The notes below the pieces were generated by a model that saw only the letters and a program-made list of their open reading frames with translations, had not been told where the DNA came from and did not search any database. From positions 3,534,001 to 3,598,000 of the forward strand of contig NZ_CP118269.1 in the NCBI RefSeq assembly GCF_030062155.1: 64,000 bases of DNA. The letters are read 5' to 3'. Made by a program: the position numbers and the translations under genes. Origin of the DNA: Pantoea sp. Lij88. Lineage in GTDB: Bacteria; Pseudomonadota; Gammaproteobacteria; Enterobacterales; Enterobacteriaceae. Positions 59,974 through 64,000 of this stretch are shown here, in pieces (the stretch's first letter is position 1; each line of letters opens with the position of its first letter).

Positions 59974-60083
59974 TCTTTTTGGGGCGCAGCCTGTCTGCGC
60001 CCACTGAATTTGCGAACCCTGACCGCAAACGACTGTCACACTGAGTAATTCCTCCCACCTTTTGCAGCGAGAGCGTTGTAGCA

Positions 60084-61457
60084 ATGAAAAAACAAGCACG
60101 CCTGTTTAGCGCATTAGCCCTGAGTATTGGGATGAGTCTTGCCGCCGCGCCAGACGCGATGGCAACGCTGCCAGCACAAATTGCAGGCCAGCCGCTGCCA
60201 AGTCTGGCACCGATGCTGGAGAAAGTGTTACCCGCCGTGGTCAGTGTTCACGTTGAAGGCACCGATTCCGGTGCGCAGGCTCAGGATATTCCTGAACCGC
60301 TGAAACGCTTTTTCGGCCAGATGCCTGGCGGAAACACGCAGCCTCAGCCGTTTGAAGGCTTAGGTTCTGGCGTCATTATCGATGCCGCCAAAGGCTACGT
60401 TCTGACCAACAATCACGTGGTTAACGGTGCGGATAAGATCAACGTACAGCTTGGCGACGGCAGCGAATATGAAGCCAAACTGATCGGCCATGATGAGCAG
60501 ACCGATATCGCGCTGATTCAGATTCAGGGCGCAAAAAACCTCACGCAGGTGAAAGTCGCGGATTCTGATCAGCTGAAAGTGGGTGATTTCGCGGTGGCGA
60601 TCGGTAACCCGTTTGGTCTGGGACAGACGGCCACCTCCGGGATTATCTCTGCGCTGGGTCGCAGCGGCCTGAATCTGGAAGGGCTGGAAAACTTTATTCA
60701 GACCGATGCGGCGATTAACCGTGGCAACTCAGGCGGTGCGCTGGTCAACCTGAATGGCGAGCTGATTGGTATCAACACCGCTATTCTCGCCTCCAGCGGC
60801 GGTAACATCGGCATCGGCTTTGCTATCCCAAGTGATATGGCGATGAACCTCGCGCAGCAGCTGATCAAATATGGTGAAGTGAAGCGCGGTCAGCTGGGCA
60901 TCAAGGGCACTGAAATGACGGCCGATATGGCTAAAGCGTTCAATGTCGATGCGCAACGTGGTGCCTTTGTTTCTGAAGTTTTACCGCAGTCTGCCGCACA
61001 GAAAGCGGGCGTGAAGTCAGGCGATATCATTACATCGATCAACGATAAGCCGATTACCAGCTTCGCTGAGCTGCGCGTAAAAGTGGGCACTACACCGCCA
61101 GGCGAACAGGTTAAGCTTGGCCTGCTCCGCGAAGGTAAGCCATTGACGGTTACCGTTACGCTGGAGCAGAGCTCGCAGACCACCGCCAGCGCACAGCTGA
61201 TGTCACCCGCACTTCAGGGCGCAACGCTGAGTGATGGACAGACGAAGACCGGTGATAAAGGCGTGAAGGTCGATACCGTCGAAAAAGGCACACCGGCTGA
61301 ACAGGTTGGCCTGCAGAAAGATGATGTGATTATCGGCGTTAACCGCAGCCGGGTTCAGAACATTGCTGAACTGCGTAAAATTCTGGAAGGGAAACCGCCG
61401 GTACTGGCACTGAATGTGGTGCGCGGCGATGAAACTATCTATCTGTTGTTGAGATAA
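60084..61457 (+). CDS. degQ: DegQ, periplasmic HtrA-family serine protease/chaperone
   Basis: 457 residues. A signal peptide ends near PDAMA (residue 27). The trypsin-like domain has the triad H111, D141 and S216 (RGNSGGA); two PDZ domains follow (about 260-350 and 370-450). It degrades misfolded periplasmic proteins in oligomeric cages. It is followed by degS after an 89-bp gap with a strong hairpin. Confidence 0.97.
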   Translation: MKKQARLFSALALSIGMSLAAAPDAMATLPAQIAGQPLPSLAPMLEKVLPAVVSVHVEGTDSGAQAQDIPEPLKRFFGQMPGGNTQPQPFEGLGSGVIIDAAKGYVLTNNHVVNGADKINVQLGDGSEYEAKLIGHDEQTDIALIQIQGAKNLTQVKVADSDQLKVGDFAVAIGNPFGLGQTATSGIISALGRSGLNLEGLENFIQTDAAINRGNSGGALVNLNGELIGINTAILASSGGNIGIGFAIPSDMAMNLAQQLIKYGEVKRGQLGIKGTEMTADMAKAFNVDAQRGAFVSEVLPQSAAQKAGVKSGDIITSINDKPITSFAELRVKVGTTPPGEQVKLGLLREGKPLTVTVTLEQSSQTTASAQLMSPALQGATLSDGQTKTGDKGVKVDTVEKGTPAEQVGLQKDDVIIGVNRSRVQNIAELRKILEGKPPVLALNVVRGDETIYLLLR

Positions 61458-61469
61458 ACCTCGCATTAC

Positions 61470-61497
61470 GGCGGACACAAGCACGTGTGTGTCCGCC
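61470..61497. repeat. 10-bp perfect hairpin between degQ and degS
   Basis: GGCGGACACA (61470-61479) pairs with TGTGTCCGCC (61488-61497) around an 8-nt loop. No T tract follows on the plus strand, so it is a weak terminator at best; it could protect the degQ mRNA 3' end. Confidence 0.55.
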
Positions 61498-61546
61498 GCT
61501 CTCATGCTATTCTCCCCTGCGATCTCCCCTGGCGTGATTTAACACC

Positions 61547-62608
61547 ATGTTTCTTAAACTTTTGCGTGCCGTGGTGCTGGGCCTGATTGTGGCGGGTATT
61601 TTGCTCGCAGCACTGCCTGCACTGCGTATGGGCAGCGACGCCCTCTATAACCACGAAAGTATTACCGACGAAACGCCCTTTAGCTTCAATCAAGGGGTGC
61701 GACGCGCCGTGCCTGCCGTGGTGAATGTTTACAATCGCAGCGCCCACGGCAACAACAATCGTGGCATCACCACCCTGGGTTCAGGGGTGATCATGAATGT
61801 GAAAGGCTACATCCTTACCAACAAGCATGTGATCAACAATGCCGACCAGATTATCGTAGCGCTGCAGGATGGCCGCTTCTTTGAAGCGACGCTGGTAGGT
61901 TCTGATGGCATGACCGATCTGGCAGTTCTCAAGATTACGGCCTCCGGCCTGCCCGTTATCCCGATTAATCCAAACCGTCAGCCGCATATCGGTGATGTGG
62001 TGATGGCGATCGGCAACCCCTACAACCTCGGTCAGACGGTGACGCAGGGCATTATCAGCGCCACGGGCCGCGTAGGTCTGAGTTCGTCAGGCCGACAGAA
62101 CTTCCTGCAGACCGATGCCTCAATCAACCAGGGTAACTCCGGCGGTGCGCTGATTAACTCGCTCGGCGAGCTGATGGGCATTAACACCCTGACGTTTGAT
62201 AAGAGCAATGATGGTGAAACGCCGGAAGGCATTGGTTTCGCCATTCCAACCGTCTTAGCCTCGAAAATCATGGATAAGCTGATTCGTGATGGTCGGGTGA
62301 TCCGTGGCTATATCGGCATTACCGGGCGTGAGTTGCCGCCGCTGCACGGACAGGGCAGCAGTCTGGATCGGGTTCAGGGCATTATTGTCAGCGTGGTCAC
62401 GCCAGACGGGCCAGCGGATAAAGCCGGGATTCAGGCCAACGATGTGCTGCTCAGCGTTAACGGCAAGCCAGCCATCTCTGCGCAGGAGACGATGGATCAG
62501 GTGGCAGAAATTCGCCCGGGTTCAGTGATTGATGTGCAGGTGCTGCGAAACGACCAGAAGCTGACGTTGCCGGTGACCATTCAGGAGTTTCCGGATAACA
62601 GTAACTAG
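61547..62608 (+). CDS. degS: DegS, site-1 protease of the sigma-E envelope stress response
   Basis: 353 residues (355 in E. coli). An N-terminal membrane anchor (about 4-26) holds a periplasmic protease with triad H94, D124 and S198 (QGNSGGA) and one PDZ domain (about 260-345). Binding of outer-membrane porin C termini to the PDZ activates cleavage of RseA, which frees sigma-E. It is paired with degQ as in E. coli, but the next gene is epmA rather than mdh. Confidence 0.97.
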   Translation: MFLKLLRAVVLGLIVAGILLAALPALRMGSDALYNHESITDETPFSFNQGVRRAVPAVVNVYNRSAHGNNNRGITTLGSGVIMNVKGYILTNKHVINNADQIIVALQDGRFFEATLVGSDGMTDLAVLKITASGLPVIPINPNRQPHIGDVVMAIGNPYNLGQTVTQGIISATGRVGLSSSGRQNFLQTDASINQGNSGGALINSLGELMGINTLTFDKSNDGETPEGIGFAIPTVLASKIMDKLIRDGRVIRGYIGITGRELPPLHGQGSSLDRVQGIIVSVVTPDGPADKAGIQANDVLLSVNGKPAISAQETMDQVAEIRPGSVIDVQVLRNDQKLTLPVTIQEFPDNSN

Positions 62609-62759
62609 CTAAAACCGGAGCCAGGTCAGGGATGGCACGGCTGATCGCAAAGAAGGCCGCCATCCATGGCAGTCGGCCTCGCCATCCTGGCTCGGACGCT
62701 TTGCTCTTCATCCGGGCCAACCCTTCCCCACTATTCCGTCATCGTTTGTGAATAACGGA

Positions 62760-63737
62760 TTAGCAACGATCCACCGGAAACGCGATCACTTCACTCAATG
62801 ACTCCGCTTTCAACGCCAGCATGATCAGGCGATCAATACCCAACGCGACGCCAGAACAGGCTGGCATGCCATGCGCCAGCGCATCCAGCAGATAAGTATC
62901 AATCGGATGCACAGGCAGGCCGCGCGCCGCACGGCGACGGTTATCCTGCTCAAAGCGCTGACGCTGTTCACGGCTGTCAGTCAGTTCACGGAAACCGTTC
63001 GCCAGCTCAATGCCCTTGTAATAGACCTCGAAGCGTTCAGCCACACGGTGATCTTCCGTACTGATCTCCGCCAGGGCCGCCTGGCTGGCCGGGAAATGAT
63101 AAACGAAGCAGGGCTTATCCTGACCAATCTTCGGTTCCACGCCCAGCATAAACAGCAGCATCAGCAGGGTATCGCGATCCTCTTCTGCACGCGCCAGCTC
63201 GCCTTCACCCAGCTTCTCAGCCGCTTCACGCAACTGCGCTTTATCCGCTGACAGCGGATCCAGCTCCAGATGGCGGATAAATGCCTGCTGATAGGAGAGC
63301 GATTCTGCGCTGTCACACTCCAGCACCTGCTGCATCAGATCGTCGACTTCGTTCATCAGACGGTACATGTCGTAATGCGGCCGGTACCACTCCAGCATGG
63401 TGAATTCCGGATTGTGGTGACGCCCCGCCTCTTCATTGCGGAAGCTGCGCGCCATCTGATAGATCGGGCCACTGCCCGCCGCCAGCAGGCGTTTCATATG
63501 ATATTCCGGGCTGGTCATCAGCCAGAGATCGCGCCCCTGCGCAGCGCCAGGCCCGACAAAACGCGTCTGGAATGGCACCAGATGGATATCGGTAATCGTG
63601 GCCTGGCTCATCGCCGGCGTATCTACTTCCAGCACGCCGCGATCGGCAAAGAAACGACGCACTTCTGCTAAAATAGCGGCGCGTTTTAACAAATTGGCGA
63701 TGGATGCGCTTGGTTGCCAGCTTGCCGTTTCGCTCAT
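62760..63737 (-). CDS. epmA: EpmA (PoxA/GenX), EF-P lysine-34 ligase
   Basis: 325 residues, the E. coli length. A stand-alone catalytic core of class II lysyl-tRNA synthetase without an anticodon domain: motif 2 near [24 protein letters not shown] and motif 3 [14 protein letters not shown] at the end. It attaches (R)-beta-lysine, made by EpmB, to elongation factor P. Convergent with degS and divergent from blc. In E. coli epmA neighbours frdABCD, far from degS. Confidence 0.97.
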   Translation of the reverse strand: MSETASWQPSASIANLLKRAAILAEVRRFFADRGVLEVDTPAMSQATITDIHLVPFQTRFVGPGAAQGRDLWLMTSPEYHMKRLLAAGSGPIYQMARSFRNEEAGRHHNPEFTMLEWYRPHYDMYRLMNEVDDLMQQVLECDSAESLSYQQAFIRHLELDPLSADKAQLREAAEKLGEGELARAEEDRDTLLMLLFMLGVEPKIGQDKPCFVYHFPASQAALAEISTEDHRVAERFEVYYKGIELANGFRELTDSREQRQRFEQDNRRRAARGLPVHPIDTYLLDALAHGMPACSGVALGIDRLIMLALKAESLSEVIAFPVDRC

Positions 63738-63872
63738 GGTGATGACTCCTGATACAAATTAGGGGGGGAAGTCTACCTGCAATGCCTGCAGCAAACAATC
63801 TCGTGCCCGTGCTGCCAAAAACAGCGTTTCGGCTTCTATACTTAAGCGGTTAAATCACAAAGGAATCCCGCT

Positions 63873-64000
63873 ATGTCTCCATGGAAAACCGTTGTTGCCA
63901 GCCTCAGTGCTTTTCTCTCTGTTGCCTGTAGCACCACGCCGCCAAAGAACGTCACGGTCATTGATAACTTTGACAGCCAGCGCTACCTCGGTCAGTGGTA
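63873..64000 (+). CDS. blc: Blc, lipocalin outer-membrane lipoprotein (3' end beyond window)
   Basis: The first 42 codons are visible: a lipoprotein signal with lipobox SVAC and lipidated Cys19, then VTVIDNFDSQRYLGQWY, the start of the lipocalin fold with its GxW motif. AAAGGA lies 7 nt before the ATG. Bacterial lipocalin binds lysophospholipids at the outer membrane. In E. coli blc follows ampC and frdABCD, with epmA on the other side of frd; here epmA and blc are direct neighbours. Confidence 0.88.
   Translation, partial: MSPWKTVVASLSAFLSVACSTTPPKNVTVIDNFDSQRYLGQW

Noticed and set aside
59982..60002. Hairpin GGGCGCAG/CTGCGCCC after zapG as a terminator
   Set aside because: No T tract on either strand after the stem; probably only an mRNA structure.
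62653..62679. AGGCCG/CGGCCT dyad after degS as a REP element or terminator
   Set aside because: It occurs once, lacks the REP consensus that I know and has no T tract.

Overview
The window is a chromosomal core segment of a gammaproteobacterium of the Enterobacterales. Gene content, protein lengths and order follow the E. coli 69-73 min region almost gene for gene. The pattern of losses relative to E. coli, and the glutamate synthase-like locus, point to Erwiniaceae, most likely Pantoea. The genus is my inference from family resemblance, not a database result. There are no insertion sequences, prophage, CRISPR arrays or broken core genes.

Layout. 1-2600: ubiT (cut by the left edge) diverges from ubiUV, the O2-independent ubiquinone genes. 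2700-5600: a luciferase-like monooxygenase (yhbW), then an AraC regulator divergent from a short-chain dehydrogenase, where E. coli has mtr. 5600-18500 (minus): deaD with its leader peptide yrbN, nlpI, pnp, rpsO, truB, rbfA, infB, nusA, rimP, tRNA-fMet, tRNA-Leu(GAG), secG: a translation, ribosome-assembly and RNA-decay block. 18700-24650: glmM, folP, ftsH, rlmE, yhbY (plus), greA. 24900-30250: dacB, obgE, rpmA, rplU, ispB, sfsB. 30300-35100 (minus): murA, ibaG, mlaBCDEF. 35300-43330 (plus): yrbG, kdsDC, lptCAB, rpoN, hpf, ptsN, rapZ, npr (LPS transport and the nitrogen PTS). 43331-47300: mtgA, an AT-rich gene-free stretch ending in the sRNA ArcZ, and arcB.

48160-55634 is the least ordinary part. 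At the position of E. coli gltBD lies a giant 1843-residue glutamate synthase-like protein with altered FMN and iron-sulfur motifs and extra segments. It is followed by a CysJ-like diflavin reductase instead of GltD. I consider this two-gene module the best candidate for an undescribed system here. It is flanked by gene-free DNA rich in palindromes, and neighbours usual in E. coli (yrbL, elbB, yhcC, gltF) are missing.

55741-64000: sspBA, rplM-rpsI, zapE, zapG, degQ, degS, then a synteny break to epmA and the start of blc; frdABCD and ampC, which lie between epmA and blc in E. coli, are absent. The genes together serve envelope building (murA, dacB, mtgA, mla, lpt, kds, glmM), translation and RNA metabolism, redox control (arcB/ArcZ) and nitrogen control (rpoN, ptsN, npr, GOGAT-like).
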